From Bacteroidales bacterium (GTDB lineage Bacteria; Bacteroidota; Bacteroidia; Bacteroidales; UBA10428), in the NCBI GenBank assembly GCA_016926235.1, contig JAFGOZ010000568.1, positions 1-25,675 on the forward strand: a stretch of 25,675 nt of DNA, read 5' to 3'. This document shows positions 15,826-24,550 of this stretch, one piece after another (the first letter of the stretch is position 1; each line of letters begins with the position of its first letter). A model generated the notes under the pieces. It saw only the letters and a program-made list of their open reading frames with translations, was not told the DNA's origin and searched no databases. The position numbers and the translations under genes were made by a program.

Positions 15826-18800
15826 ATGAAAATTGCTTTGCTGATATTTTTCATAACAATAGGTACAATAGCTTCAGCAACTGACTATTATATAAGTTCA
15901 TCCGGAGATGATTTAAATTTTAATGGAACATCTTCTTCAACACCCTGGAAAACTATAGCCAAAGTCAATTCTATTTTTTCCACATTGAAGCCTGGCGACA
16001 GGATTTTATTTAACAGGGGCGACACTCTTTACGGAACTTTAACTCCAACAAAATCAGGCACAATTGAAAATGCAATAACTATTGGAGCTTACGGTACTGG
16101 TAGTAGACCCGTAATATCTGGATTTACGACTATTAATGGATGGGAAAAAGAATCAGGTGGAATATATTCAAAGGTTATCTCTCCTGCATCTGCTCCAAAT
16201 ATGGTTACTGTGGATGGTGTCAATACTCCTATTGGAAGATATCCCAATACATCATACCTTAAAATAGACAGTCATGTAGGAGGTACCTCAATTACTGATG
16301 CAGAACTACCGGCATCTCCTGCTTTTACTGGTGGAGAAGTTGTAATACGAAAAAACCATTGGATAATAGACAGGTGTCCAATTACTGACCATACAAATCA
16401 AACATTAACCTATACAAATACATCTACTTATTCACCTGCAAATGGTTATGGATATTTTGTCCAAAATCATTTAAGTACACTAACTGCATTGGGGGAATGG
16501 TATTATAATCCAGCTGCTAAAAAATTCTATATGTATTTTGGATCCGTTGATCCTGCTATTAAAACAGTAAAAGTATGCACCTTAGATGAATTGGTTAATA
16601 TAAGACTCTGCAACTATATCACATTTGAAAATATAACCTTTGAAGGAGCAAACACTAATTGCTTTAATATCGCCAGCTCTTCTGGCATCACTATACAAAA
16701 CTGTACAATTGGTTACGCTGGTAAATATGGGATATATGGATTACAGAGTTACGGAGCAAGTTCAAATGGTTTTACTTTATTAAATTCGATTGTAAGTAAT
16801 TGTAATAACTGTGCGATTGAGATTGGATCTCTGTTTCAAAATGCTTTATTAAGCAATAATGTGATACATGATATCGCCGTAATACCAGGTATGGGAATGT
16901 CGGGTGATGGCAAATATTATGCAATTAGGATTTCTGGTGCTACCGGTACAATAATAGAATTTAATGATGTTTATAATATTGGATTTGTCCCGATTTCAGG
17001 AAACGGTAGTGACACAAAAATAAGAAACAATTATATACATAATTATGGTTACATTAAAGATGATGGTGGCGGTATTAATGTTGCATATTCTACTTACACT
17101 GGAAGAGAAATAACAAATAACATAATTGCAGATGGAATTGGTGCAACAGATGGGGCAATAGGTAGTTCTCAAACAATGGGGATATATTGTGATGATATGA
17201 GTGGTGATATCCTAATAAATGGTAATTCAATCTTTAATATTACCTTTTTAGGTTTATATCTACATAATGCCCATCATATAACTGTAACGAATAATACTAT
17301 ATATAACTGTTACAAGCAAATATATTTTAATCATGATCCATCATTTCCCGACTATCCTATACATAATGTAATAGTTAATCAAAATATCTTTTTTTCAAAA
17401 GCAGCAACACAAACAATTTTCCACTTTACGACCTCTTATGAAGACCTGTTAAGTTTTGGAACTGCGGATAACAACTATTATGCGAGACCAATAGCTGATG
17501 ATAATGTGTTTTATACATATACTCCATCTTTAGGTTCTAAGACAAGGACTCTTGCAAACTGGCAATCATATTCAGGTCAGGATCTGAATTCCAAAAAATC
17601 ACCAATAACTATAACTGATGTTAATGTTTTTAGATTTGAGTACAACGCATCAAAGTCAAACAAAGTAGTAACCCTGGATAAACCCATGATTGATGTCAAA
17701 GGAACTAAATATCATAACAGTATTACTCTTTTACCATACACTTCTGCAGTCCTGATGGTTGATCCCAATCCTACTCCACCAGAAATCCCAATATATTTAA
17801 GCTCAGTAATTGAAAATGCCACACCATCATTGCTTGAGATGACTTACAGTCTTCCACTTGCTAATTCAGTCCCTGCTGCATCATCCTTTAGTGTAGTTGT
17901 TAATTCTGTACCAAGAAGCGTTAGTGCTGTTTCTGTCTCAGGTGGTAAAGTTCTACTAACTCTCTCAAGTCCTGTTATCTCAGGGAACGTAGTTACGGTC
18001 GCCTACACCAAACCTGCAGTAAATCCAATTAAAACAACCTCAGGAGGAGAAGCAGCCAGTATGGGCCCACAACCAGTGACTAACAAAGTTAGCTCAGGAA
18101 TTCCTTTATATTTAAACTCAGTCGTAGAAAACCTGACTCCTACTATGCTCGAAATAACCTTCGATTTAAATCTTTCGGAATCAATAATACCTAGTACTTC
18201 CGTATTTAATGTTCAAGTAAATTCTTCCACAAGAACAATAAATAACATATCTATTTTAGGTAATAAAGTACGACTGACTTTATCAAATCCCGTTGTTTAC
18301 GGGGATGCTATTACAGTATCATATACCAAACCTGCGACCGGAGGATTACAAACTTCCTTAGGAGGAGAAGTAGCAACATTCAGTACAAAGACAGTAACAA
18401 ATAATGTTGGACCTGTAACTCCCATATTTGTCAGCGCTGTTGTAGAGAACGCAACGCCTACTATCATTGAGATGAATTATAACTTAAGTCTGGCGAATAT
18501 TATTCCAGCAACTTCCGCTTTCAGTTTAATTGTCAATTCTTCAACCAGAAGCATCGGCTCTGTTTCTATAGTTTCAGGTAAAGTTAGACTTACACTTCCA
18601 TCTCCCCTGTCATATGGTGACATAATAACTATCTCCTACTCAAAACCATCAACAAATCCTCTTCAAACGTCTTCTGGTGGTCAAGCAGCAAGCATAAGCG
18701 GGAAACCAGTTACGAATAATATAAATCCAGCTGTTCCTGTCTATACAAGTTCTGCTATTGAAGATGCAACATCCGATATTCTCGAAATGACCTATAACAT

Positions 18801-20028
18801 AGCTTTAGCAAACATAATACCTGCAATCTCTGCATTTGATGTTCAGGTTAACTCCACATCCAGGGCCATAAGTTCAGCTGCTATTGTAACAGGTAAAGTC
18901 CGTTTAACTCTTGCAAGCAAGGTTGTCTATGGTGATATAGTAACTATTTCATACACAATACCACCTATCAACCCACTTCAAACTTCTTCAGGAGGACAGG
19001 CAGAAAGCATCTCACTACAGCCTGTTACTAATAAATGCTTTAATCCTGTAATACCCAACAAACTGCCTGTAATTGATATCCGACAAAACGAAACTGAGAT
19101 TTTATCTGGATTTGTTTATGAACTAGATGCCTCAGCAACTTATGATTCTGATGGTGATCCACTCACTTACAGTTGGGATGTTCCTGCACAGTTCCCTGTC
19201 TCTTCAACAACAGACTTGAAAATCAGGTACCTGACTCCTGTGGTAAGTGCTCCACAAACATTCAACTTTACTTTAACTGTTAATGACACACGAGATATTG
19301 TTACCAAAAGCATATCTATAACAGTAAATCCCTATAAACCTGAATTAGGAATAGCCAAAATAGACCTGATTGAAGCAAGCAATTATTCCTTTTCTGACCT
19401 TCCTGATAATGTGAATGACGGTAATCTATCAACAAAATGGTCAATTGACGGTGACAACCAATGGCTTACAATGAGATTAACAGATCCTTTTAAATTAGAT
19501 CATGTTCAGATCGCTTTCCTTCCCACTCAAAAATATGAGTCTTATTTTGATATACTTGCTTCGAAAGATAATATTCTTTGGGAACCTATTCTTACAAGAG
19601 TTCCTTCATGTGATTTTTCAGGTAACCTCCAGAATTTTGATTTCTCTGTTGAAAAAAACAATATAAGTTATTCTTACATTAAGCTGGTAGGGCATGGTAA
19701 CTCTTTGAATACTATGAACAATTATTCTGAAATTAAATTGTTCGGTACTATAGGTGAGAAATCTTCAGATCCTGCCATTCAACCTGACAATATTTCAATT
19801 TATCCTAATCCTGCAACCGATTTTATCAATGTACTTGTTCTTGAACCACCGTCAGAGACTCAATTACTCAGGATTTTTGATTACTCCGGAGTCCTTAGGT
19901 TTACAGCAAGCATTGAACCGGCAGTTAATAACCTACAAATTCCTCTCAACCTCCATCCGGGAGCCTATGTAGCCCAGGTACTTCTCGGAAAAATAATTGT
20001 GTACGCCAAACAGTTAATTGTTCAATAA
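15826..20028 (+). CDS. Secreted right-handed beta-helix / SwmB-repeat / discoidin protein with T9SS sorting domain
   Basis: This 1400-residue surface protein is the only convincing plus-strand gene. It has a Sec signal peptide (about residues 1-19). A right-handed parallel beta-helix follows, with DYYISSSGDD near the start and runs of N-rich turns (residues about 20-600), resembling NosD/pectate-lyase-like carbohydrate-active folds. Four ~100-residue SwmB-like repeats span about 654-1070. A PKD/cadherin-like domain (SATYDSDGDPLTYSWDV) spans about 1075-1170. An F5/8 type C (discoidin/CBM32-like) domain covers about 1175-1308. A type A T9SS sorting domain begins SIYPNPATDFINV (about 1324-1400) and ends KQLIVQ. 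It is probably exported and attached to the cell surface as an adhesin or polysaccharide-binding or -cleaving protein; no lyase catalytic residues can be assigned. The ATG at 15826 opens directly into the signal peptide. It converges on the next gene with a 28-nt gap. Confidence 0.9.
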   Translation: MKIALLIFFITIGTIASATDYYISSSGDDLNFNGTSSSTPWKTIAKVNSIFSTLKPGDRILFNRGDTLYGTLTPTKSGTIENAITIGAYGTGSRPVISGFTTINGWEKESGGIYSKVISPASAPNMVTVDGVNTPIGRYPNTSYLKIDSHVGGTSITDAELPASPAFTGGEVVIRKNHWIIDRCPITDHTNQTLTYTNTSTYSPANGYGYFVQNHLSTLTALGEWYYNPAAKKFYMYFGSVDPAIKTVKVCTLDELVNIRLCNYITFENITFEGANTNCFNIASSSGITIQNCTIGYAGKYGIYGLQSYGASSNGFTLLNSIVSNCNNCAIEIGSLFQNALLSNNVIHDIAVIPGMGMSGDGKYYAIRISGATGTIIEFNDVYNIGFVPISGNGSDTKIRNNYIHNYGYIKDDGGGINVAYSTYTGREITNNIIADGIGATDGAIGSSQTMGIYCDDMSGDILINGNSIFNITFLGLYLHNAHHITVTNNTIYNCYKQIYFNHDPSFPDYPIHNVIVNQNIFFSKAATQTIFHFTTSYEDLLSFGTADNNYYARPIADDNVFYTYTPSLGSKTRTLANWQSYSGQDLNSKKSPITITDVNVFRFEYNASKSNKVVTLDKPMIDVKGTKYHNSITLLPYTSAVLMVDPNPTPPEIPIYLSSVIENATPSLLEMTYSLPLANSVPAASSFSVVVNSVPRSVSAVSVSGGKVLLTLSSPVISGNVVTVAYTKPAVNPIKTTSGGEAASMGPQPVTNKVSSGIPLYLNSVVENLTPTMLEITFDLNLSESIIPSTSVFNVQVNSSTRTINNISILGNKVRLTLSNPVVYGDAITVSYTKPATGGLQTSLGGEVATFSTKTVTNNVGPVTPIFVSAVVENATPTIIEMNYNLSLANIIPATSAFSLIVNSSTRSIGSVSIVSGKVRLTLPSPLSYGDIITISYSKPSTNPLQTSSGGQAASISGKPVTNNINPAVPVYTSSAIEDATSDILEMTYNIALANIIPAISAFDVQVNSTSRAISSAAIVTGKVRLTLASKVVYGDIVTISYTIPPINPLQTSSGGQAESISLQPVTNKCFNPVIPNKLPVIDIRQNETEILSGFVYELDASATYDSDGDPLTYSWDVPAQFPVSSTTDLKIRYLTPVVSAPQTFNFTLTVNDTRDIVTKSISITVNPYKPELGIAKIDLIEASNYSFSDLPDNVNDGNLSTKWSIDGDNQWLTMRLTDPFKLDHVQIAFLPTQKYESYFDILASKDNILWEPILTRVPSCDFSGNLQNFDFSVEKNNISYSYIKLVGHGNSLNTMNNYSEIKLFGTIGEKSSDPAIQPDNISIYPNPATDFINVLVLEPPSETQLLRIFDYSGVLRFTASIEPAVNNLQIPLNLHPGAYVAQVLLGKIIVYAKQLIVQ
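17785..19035 (+). repeat. Four tandem SwmB-like ~100-codon repeats within the beta-helix gene
   Basis: The repeats start at about residues 654 (IPIYLSSVIENATP), 759 (IPLYLNSVVENLTP), 866 (PIFVSAVVENATP) and 971 (PVYTSSAIEDATS). Each contains L(L/I)EMTY-like, SxFxVxVNSxxR, GKVRLTL and (I/V)SYxxP...TSxGG strands and ends PVTN. The copies are diverged at DNA level, so the array is old rather than a recent slippage product. The pattern matches the SwmB/'cyanobacterial long protein repeat' type, which has an Ig-like fold. Confidence 0.8.
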
Positions 20029-20056
20029 ATTCTGCGTTGAGTTCTATGTGTGCTAA

Positions 20057-21055
20057 TCAGAAGGATCTTATTGCACGTACACCTAATGGAAAACTTTTAG
20101 TCAGATTGCTAACCACCCCGGTAGAAAAATCCTGGCACCAGGCACTGACACTGCTTAATTCTGTCGAACTCCAGTAATAATTGCTGTCAAAATTACCAAC
20201 CAGATCTCTTTGCATAAATAATATAGCCAGTTCATATTTCGAAGGGAGATACCAATCCCCAAAACTTACTCCATCCACAATTACTGAATAATCAGCACAT
20301 AATTTAGCAGCAAAATTTCCCATAGGCTCATCGTTAGTCTGCTGGGCAATTATCATTTCAGTATTCATTTCCCCGGTGCCGATTCCATCTCCTGCAGTGT
20401 TAGAATATCTCTTTACACCATTATACCACTGAATTGATGGGTCTTGATCCACCACTGAAGCTATCAATCCATGTCTTCCATTATCAAAAACATAAAAGAC
20501 TATCCCACCTCCATATGATTCTCCTACATAGTGTGCTTTCTCATTTAAAACATAAGGATCTTCTTCAGTACCTGAACCTGTGATTGAAATATTATTACCG
20601 GCAGTAATATTTCCTCCTCCAATTCCTCCTCCAGAGCCTGCTTTTTTCGCATACAATGCATAAGGCACACTCAGGAACTGGCTTATCCCCATTTCAACAT
20701 ACGAATTGCCACCGGTTTTATCAAGCTCTACTTTCAGGAAATAAGCATCGCCACCCCAATCGATATTTGCAAATACACCTGATATTATTGCCCCGTTACC
20801 GATAATGAGCGATACCTGCCCTAATGCATCTGTCATAGTATTGTGTGTCTCACTGTAAACCACTGTTCCGGTAACATTTCCCCTAACAATACTGAACCGG
20901 AACGAAACTGCCTGGTTAAAGAGGGGATTCCCGATATTATCACGGACAATGGCACTGTAGTTGAAGCCTTCGGGTGCCTGTGCGTGGGCGGTGATGGACA
21001 AGAAAAGCATTAAGACGCAGGTAGCAGGTAGTATGTAGCGGTTTAAATGATTCAT
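20057..21055 (-). CDS. Secreted Bacteroidota protein with C-terminal DUF1566/Lcl-like domain
   Basis: This 332-residue protein has a Sec signal peptide ending near HAQA (about residue 26). The N-terminal domain is a Bacteroidota-specific module (APEGFNYSAIVRDNIGNPL ... VETH-like strand ... FLSVPYALYAKKAG, residues 27-140). A glycine-rich linker follows (141-149). The C-terminal domain (about 177-332) has the DUF1566/Lcl hallmarks GGGIVFYV, WYLPSKYELAIL, YYWSSTE and a final VRAIRSF. No T9SS sorting domain or lipobox is visible, so its final location is unclear (periplasm, or surface by another route). Function is unknown; Lcl-type domains occur in adhesin-like surface proteins. It separates capF from the capG remnant, together with the convergent beta-helix gene. 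Confidence 0.85.
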   Translation of the reverse strand: MNHLNRYILPATCVLMLFLSITAHAQAPEGFNYSAIVRDNIGNPLFNQAVSFRFSIVRGNVTGTVVYSETHNTMTDALGQVSLIIGNGAIISGVFANIDWGGDAYFLKVELDKTGGNSYVEMGISQFLSVPYALYAKKAGSGGGIGGGNITAGNNISITGSGTEEDPYVLNEKAHYVGESYGGGIVFYVFDNGRHGLIASVVDQDPSIQWYNGVKRYSNTAGDGIGTGEMNTEMIIAQQTNDEPMGNFAAKLCADYSVIVDGVSFGDWYLPSKYELAILFMQRDLVGNFDSNYYWSSTELSSVSAWCQDFSTGVVSNLTKSFPLGVRAIRSF

Positions 21056-21307
21056 TTCTGAAGATGATGGTTGAATCTATAAATTTACGAAATTTTTAAT
21101 TCAGCCGGAAATTATATTCAAGAGAAAAATGGTGCGATGTTTCACGGTTCAACGTCTCAGTGGCGTAACGGCTCAATGGTGTTAGATCGCAAAGTCTGGT
21201 AGCTAAACTGGTCATTGGGTGTTTCTCTCCGAACTCCAGGGACTTTAGTCTTCCTATTGCGGAATCTCCGCTCCACTGAGTTACTTCCGCTATTACGTAA
21301 TTTCGTC

Positions 21308-21322
21308 TCCCGATTCTCGGGA
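21308..21322 (-). terminator. Short perfect hairpin downstream of capF
   Basis: TCCCGA-TTC-TCGGGA forms a perfect 6-bp stem with a 3-nt loop, 55 nt past the capF stop. It has no U-tract on either side, so intrinsic termination is doubtful. It may be part of the intergenic repeat material. Confidence 0.25.
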
Positions 21323-21330
21323 TTTCCTCA

Positions 21331-21372
21331 CTACGTTCATCAAACTACGTTCCTCAAACTCCGAACTTCAAA
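21331..21372. repeat. Three 14-bp tandem repeats next to the capF stop
   Basis: CTACGTTCATCAAA (21331-21344), CTACGTTCCTCAAA (21345-21358) and the diverged CTCCGAACTTCAAA (21359-21372) run head to tail and end 5 nt from the capF stop codon. They lie outside the coding frame. Confidence 0.6.
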
Positions 21373-21377
21373 ATTCT

Positions 21378-22496
21378 TTAAACTTTTTCAAAATACGTAT
21401 CCGGATCCTCCTGATCAAAGAACTCGCTTATCCAGAATATCGTGTAAAGGTCTTCGGAACCGACATTAGTAATGTTGTGTGTGTGCCATATGGGCATATC
21501 GACATAAGAAGGTTCATCGTCGTTAAGCTCAAAATTCATTACTTTATCGCTACCGATACAACGTAGCTGGATCACTCCTTTTCCCTTTATGACAGCAAAC
21601 CGTTCAGCTTTGCGGATATGAAAATGATTACCCCTGGTAATGCCCGGTCTGGTTGTTGAAAACGATACCTGGCCACCGCTTGTTAACTTCACCGTTTCAA
21701 CAAATGAACCCCTGTCATCAGTATTTTTTAAAAGTTTTACAGGATTACGTTTCTCATTATCAATATAACATACGAATGTGTTAAAGAGATCACGGACAAA
21801 AGGATCGTTCAGATCAGGAAAAATGCCTTTTTCAAAATAACCTGATTTGAATTCTTTTAACAGACTAAGTATCTCTGTTACTTTTATTTCCCGGGTATGA
21901 GGTACTCTGAATTCAGTCGCAGATTGTTTGCCTTTTATAAGGCTGTATATGATCTGTACCAAGTCGCCGACGTAAATGATCTTCAGCTGAGCATCGACTT
22001 CTATCTTTGGTTCTTCATTATGTGTAAGCTGATGTGAGAAAGTTGCCACAACAGAATTATAATACGGCATACCGAAGGGTCCGAATACATTCGGTATTAC
22101 CATCCCTGTAAACAGTGCTCCGTTCTTTTCTGCCCAGGCAGTAAGGATCTCCCTTCCCTCTCTCTTCGAACGTCCAAATACATTATCGCGTTCTTCCTGA
22201 GTAGATGAAGAGAACAGGATATGCGGTTTTGAGACTGTTTTATCACAAGCATCAAGGAGTTTTCTGATCAATTCAAGGTTTGTGTTATAAATAACCTCCG
22301 GCTCATTGTGCCTGTTTACGGCGGCAAGATGGACTATCACATCACATTGCTTAACGAATTCCTCCAACAGGATTTCGTCGTTGAAGAATTCGTCCCGGAA
22401 AGGGATCCTTGTTACTTCGTCTTTCTGAAGTCCGAGGTAGTTATAGAGATGAGTGCCGATGAAGCCGGACTGGCCGGTTATACCAATTTTTAACAT
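21378..22496 (-). CDS. capF: CapF/WbjC/FnlB: UDP-2-acetamido-2,6-dideoxy-hexulose epimerase/reductase
   Basis: This is the bifunctional second enzyme of UDP-L-FucNAc synthesis, at 372 residues the normal family length. The N-terminal SDR domain has GITGQSGFIGTHL (5-17) and the late-SDR motif DNVFGRSKREGRE (104-116). The C-terminal cupin domain has GNHFHIRKAERF (289-300) and WHTHN (337-341), supplying the metal-binding His/Glu set. In characterised CapF the cupin epimerises C3 of the CapE product and the SDR domain reduces C4 with NADPH, giving the L-talo sugar. The usual catalytic Tyr of YxxxK is Phe here (F107, TTT codon) while K111 remains. The gene is separated from capE by an inserted surface-protein gene and from capG by two others. 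Confidence 0.92.
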   Translation of the reverse strand: MLKIGITGQSGFIGTHLYNYLGLQKDEVTRIPFRDEFFNDEILLEEFVKQCDVIVHLAAVNRHNEPEVIYNTNLELIRKLLDACDKTVSKPHILFSSSTQEERDNVFGRSKREGREILTAWAEKNGALFTGMVIPNVFGPFGMPYYNSVVATFSHQLTHNEEPKIEVDAQLKIIYVGDLVQIIYSLIKGKQSATEFRVPHTREIKVTEILSLLKEFKSGYFEKGIFPDLNDPFVRDLFNTFVCYIDNEKRNPVKLLKNTDDRGSFVETVKLTSGGQVSFSTTRPGITRGNHFHIRKAERFAVIKGKGVIQLRCIGSDKVMNFELNDDEPSYVDMPIWHTHNITNVGSEDLYTIFWISEFFDQEDPDTYFEKV

Positions 22497-22510
22497 TGAT
22501 AAAGAGTAAG

Positions 22511-22563
22511 AGTGATTAAAAGTTGGGAGTGCCTAAAGTGACTAGAGTGACTAGAGTGCCTGA
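22511..22563. repeat. 9-bp tandem repeat array between the leucine-rich-repeat gene and capF
   Basis: Head-to-tail variants of AGTGACTAG run AGTGATTAA, a disturbed 8-bp unit, AGTGCCTAA, AGTGACTAG, AGTGACTAG, AGTGCCTGA. They fill about half of the 105-nt gap between the stop of the gene at 22602 and the capF start. The same unit forms the array at 24551-24604 on the other side of that gene. Confidence 0.8.
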
Positions 22564-22601
22564 AGTTGTGTTTTTGCCCGTAATATTATTTTGTATAGGA
22601 A

Positions 22602-24545
22602 TCAGGGTATGATTATTTTTTTTGTGTGACTTTGTTTTCCCTCTGAAAGTTCTACTACATATATCCCGGGTGTAAGTGATGAGATATCAAAAACCATAAG
22701 ATCACTGTCGACCAGCTGACTATAAATCTGTACACCGTTAAGATTGTAGAGACTTGCTTGCCAGGAGATTAAATTTTCTTCTAAATGGATCCTAATTTCA
22801 TCACCGGTTACTATAATTTTTAATGGTTCTTTGTCGTCAGGTAGATCTTCTGATCCAGTTACCACATCGATGGTCCAACCTCGGGCAATCAGGTTGTCAA
22901 TATGAACCAGTCCCGTTGAGGAGGGGGCTGAATTGCCTGTCAGATCAAGGATACCATAACTATGACCGGCTGCATCAAGAACCTGCAATACATAATCTAT
23001 TAAAGATTCAGTAAGGTTACAATTCCTTAAACGGACATCTTTCATATATCCTCCGTTTCCGAAATTGAGTGCCGTCAGCTGACACTCTGAAAAATCAATA
23101 TTGCGTAAGTTAGGACTATCGCTTACATCTACACTTGTATAATAATTATTATATGATTCAACCACACGGATAGCAGAAGAATGACAAATGAATGCTCCTG
23201 TCTGATTGGTGTTCCAGTTCAACAACTCCCGTAAAACAGGGAATTGTGTAAGATCCGGCAGATTCTGATCCATCTGAGGATTATCCCTGATACAAAGATG
23301 CCAGAGAGATTGTCCTATTGAACCCCATTTTATTGAAGCATAGCTGTTCAATGCCCCCCTCAGATCTTCCAGCCCTTCACATCCCGACAGATCGAGAGAA
23401 TCCAGATCGCAGTTCTCCACACATAATCTTTCCAGATCCGGATGAATACCTAACTTTAATCTTGATAAGAACTGACATTTATACAATTCAACGAATTCCA
23501 ATGCTGTCAACTCCCGGAGATCAAGCTCTGCCAGGGGATTATAACTTGCACAAATGTATCTCAGGCTGTTTGTCGCAAGATTCAAATTCCTGAATCCAAC
23601 GACATTCTGATTCGACACGACATCAAACTCCCCATATCCCCCATCTGAGGCATCATAACCAACATTAATCCCAACCAGTGCGGACCAGGGTGTGACTCTA
23701 AGATAATTACGCCGGGGTCCTGCAGTACCATATTCTTTTGCAGGTGTGGCCGATGAACTTGTTGTGGAATCGTGAAAAATCCATTCAATTACCGGCGTAC
23801 CTGACACTTCAATGACAGGTGCAAAGACTGCACCGTCACTCTGGATATTAATTACATCTTCAGGTACGGGGTCGTATTGCCATGGCCAGGTAATTTCCCC
23901 TTCAATTGTTATCTTTCCCCATCTCGTATTCCCTCCCCAGCCTCCAAGAGCGATCTTCCTGTCAAGCTCAGGAGCACAGTTATTATTATAAGAATATACA
24001 ATATTATCAACTGATGATTTTATTGTCATTCCTGCAGCTGATACAGTAAACTCATAGTCTCTTGCAACTCCTGTAACTATATAGGGAGCTCCTATATCAC
24101 CTGCATTTGTTCCATTCTGAACCCAGAAATTTTTGTAATCAGCCAGGACAGCCCCAAGGCCGGGATCCGGTAAATAATTATCACCTGCAAATGAGGTAAG
24201 ATCGGTATAGAAATTCAGATGATGTCCCTCTGAAGTTAGTGCTACTGCATCTTTTGCAATTATCCTGCTGCATTTTATTCCCTGTTTCCATATCATAGCT
24301 CTTATCGAAGTATAACCTCCATCAATTGTAACAGTCCCAATATCCATGACCAATGATGACCCGTTTGTTGTTATCCAATCCTGAAGCTGTGAATCATCTG
24401 ACCAGTCATATTCAACACTGATATGTGTTGAATCGATCCAGGTAACAGTGCCGTTCAATCCAAGATCGGGGTAGTCCGGTTCTTGTTGCCCATAAATGAG
24501 GACTGGCACACAGAGTAAGAGCAGGTAGAACAGGTATCGGGACAT
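22602..24545 (-). CDS. Secreted leucine-rich-repeat surface protein with T9SS sorting domain
   Basis: This 647-residue exported protein has a Sec signal peptide (about residues 1-20, ending VLIYGQ). An N-terminal region of unknown fold spans about 22-225. It is followed by a strand-rich segment (VINIQSDGAVFAP...) and an irregular leucine-rich-repeat domain (about 315-560) with units such as LAELDLRELTALEFVELYKC, LERLCVENCDLDSLDLSGCE and LRNIDFSECQLTALNFGN. A type A T9SS C-terminal domain follows (about 575-647: LYNLNGVQIYSQ, FDISSLTPGIYVVELS, ending KKIIIP). It is probably exported by the T9SS and surface-attached; function is unknown, with binding or adhesion plausible. It is flanked on both sides by the same 9-bp tandem repeats and lies exactly between capE and capF, as if inserted there. 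Confidence 0.87.
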   Translation of the reverse strand: MSRYLFYLLLLCVPVLIYGQQEPDYPDLGLNGTVTWIDSTHISVEYDWSDDSQLQDWITTNGSSLVMDIGTVTIDGGYTSIRAMIWKQGIKCSRIIAKDAVALTSEGHHLNFYTDLTSFAGDNYLPDPGLGAVLADYKNFWVQNGTNAGDIGAPYIVTGVARDYEFTVSAAGMTIKSSVDNIVYSYNNNCAPELDRKIALGGWGGNTRWGKITIEGEITWPWQYDPVPEDVINIQSDGAVFAPVIEVSGTPVIEWIFHDSTTSSSATPAKEYGTAGPRRNYLRVTPWSALVGINVGYDASDGGYGEFDVVSNQNVVGFRNLNLATNSLRYICASYNPLAELDLRELTALEFVELYKCQFLSRLKLGIHPDLERLCVENCDLDSLDLSGCEGLEDLRGALNSYASIKWGSIGQSLWHLCIRDNPQMDQNLPDLTQFPVLRELLNWNTNQTGAFICHSSAIRVVESYNNYYTSVDVSDSPNLRNIDFSECQLTALNFGNGGYMKDVRLRNCNLTESLIDYVLQVLDAAGHSYGILDLTGNSAPSSTGLVHIDNLIARGWTIDVVTGSEDLPDDKEPLKIIVTGDEIRIHLEENLISWQASLYNLNGVQIYSQLVDSDLMVFDISSLTPGIYVVELSEGKQSHTKKIIIP

Positions 24546-24550
24546 ATAGA

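Larger units (their letters stand above)
21056..21377. other. 322-nt intergenic region with short repeats and a hairpin
   Basis: This is non-coding DNA between capF and the DUF1566/Lcl-like gene on the minus strand. It contains 14-bp tandem repeats next to the capF stop and a perfect 6-bp hairpin (both listed separately). It also has loosely repetitive text (GGCGTAACGGCTCAATGG-like). About 36 nt before the 21055 start, read on the minus strand, is TAAATTTA, one base off the TAnnTTTG -7 box, without a convincing -33 element. Confidence 0.45.

Noticed and set aside
17785..19035. Recent DNA-level tandem duplication or misassembly
   Set aside because: The four units are diverged in nucleotide sequence, so this is an old protein-domain repeat.
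22511..22563. CRISPR array
   Set aside because: The 9-bp units are directly adjacent with no spacers, far too short for CRISPR repeats, and no cas gene is present.
23318..23788. Frames on both strands overlapping the leucine-rich-repeat gene
   Set aside because: They are shadows within an intact gene having a signal peptide, repeats and a T9SS domain.
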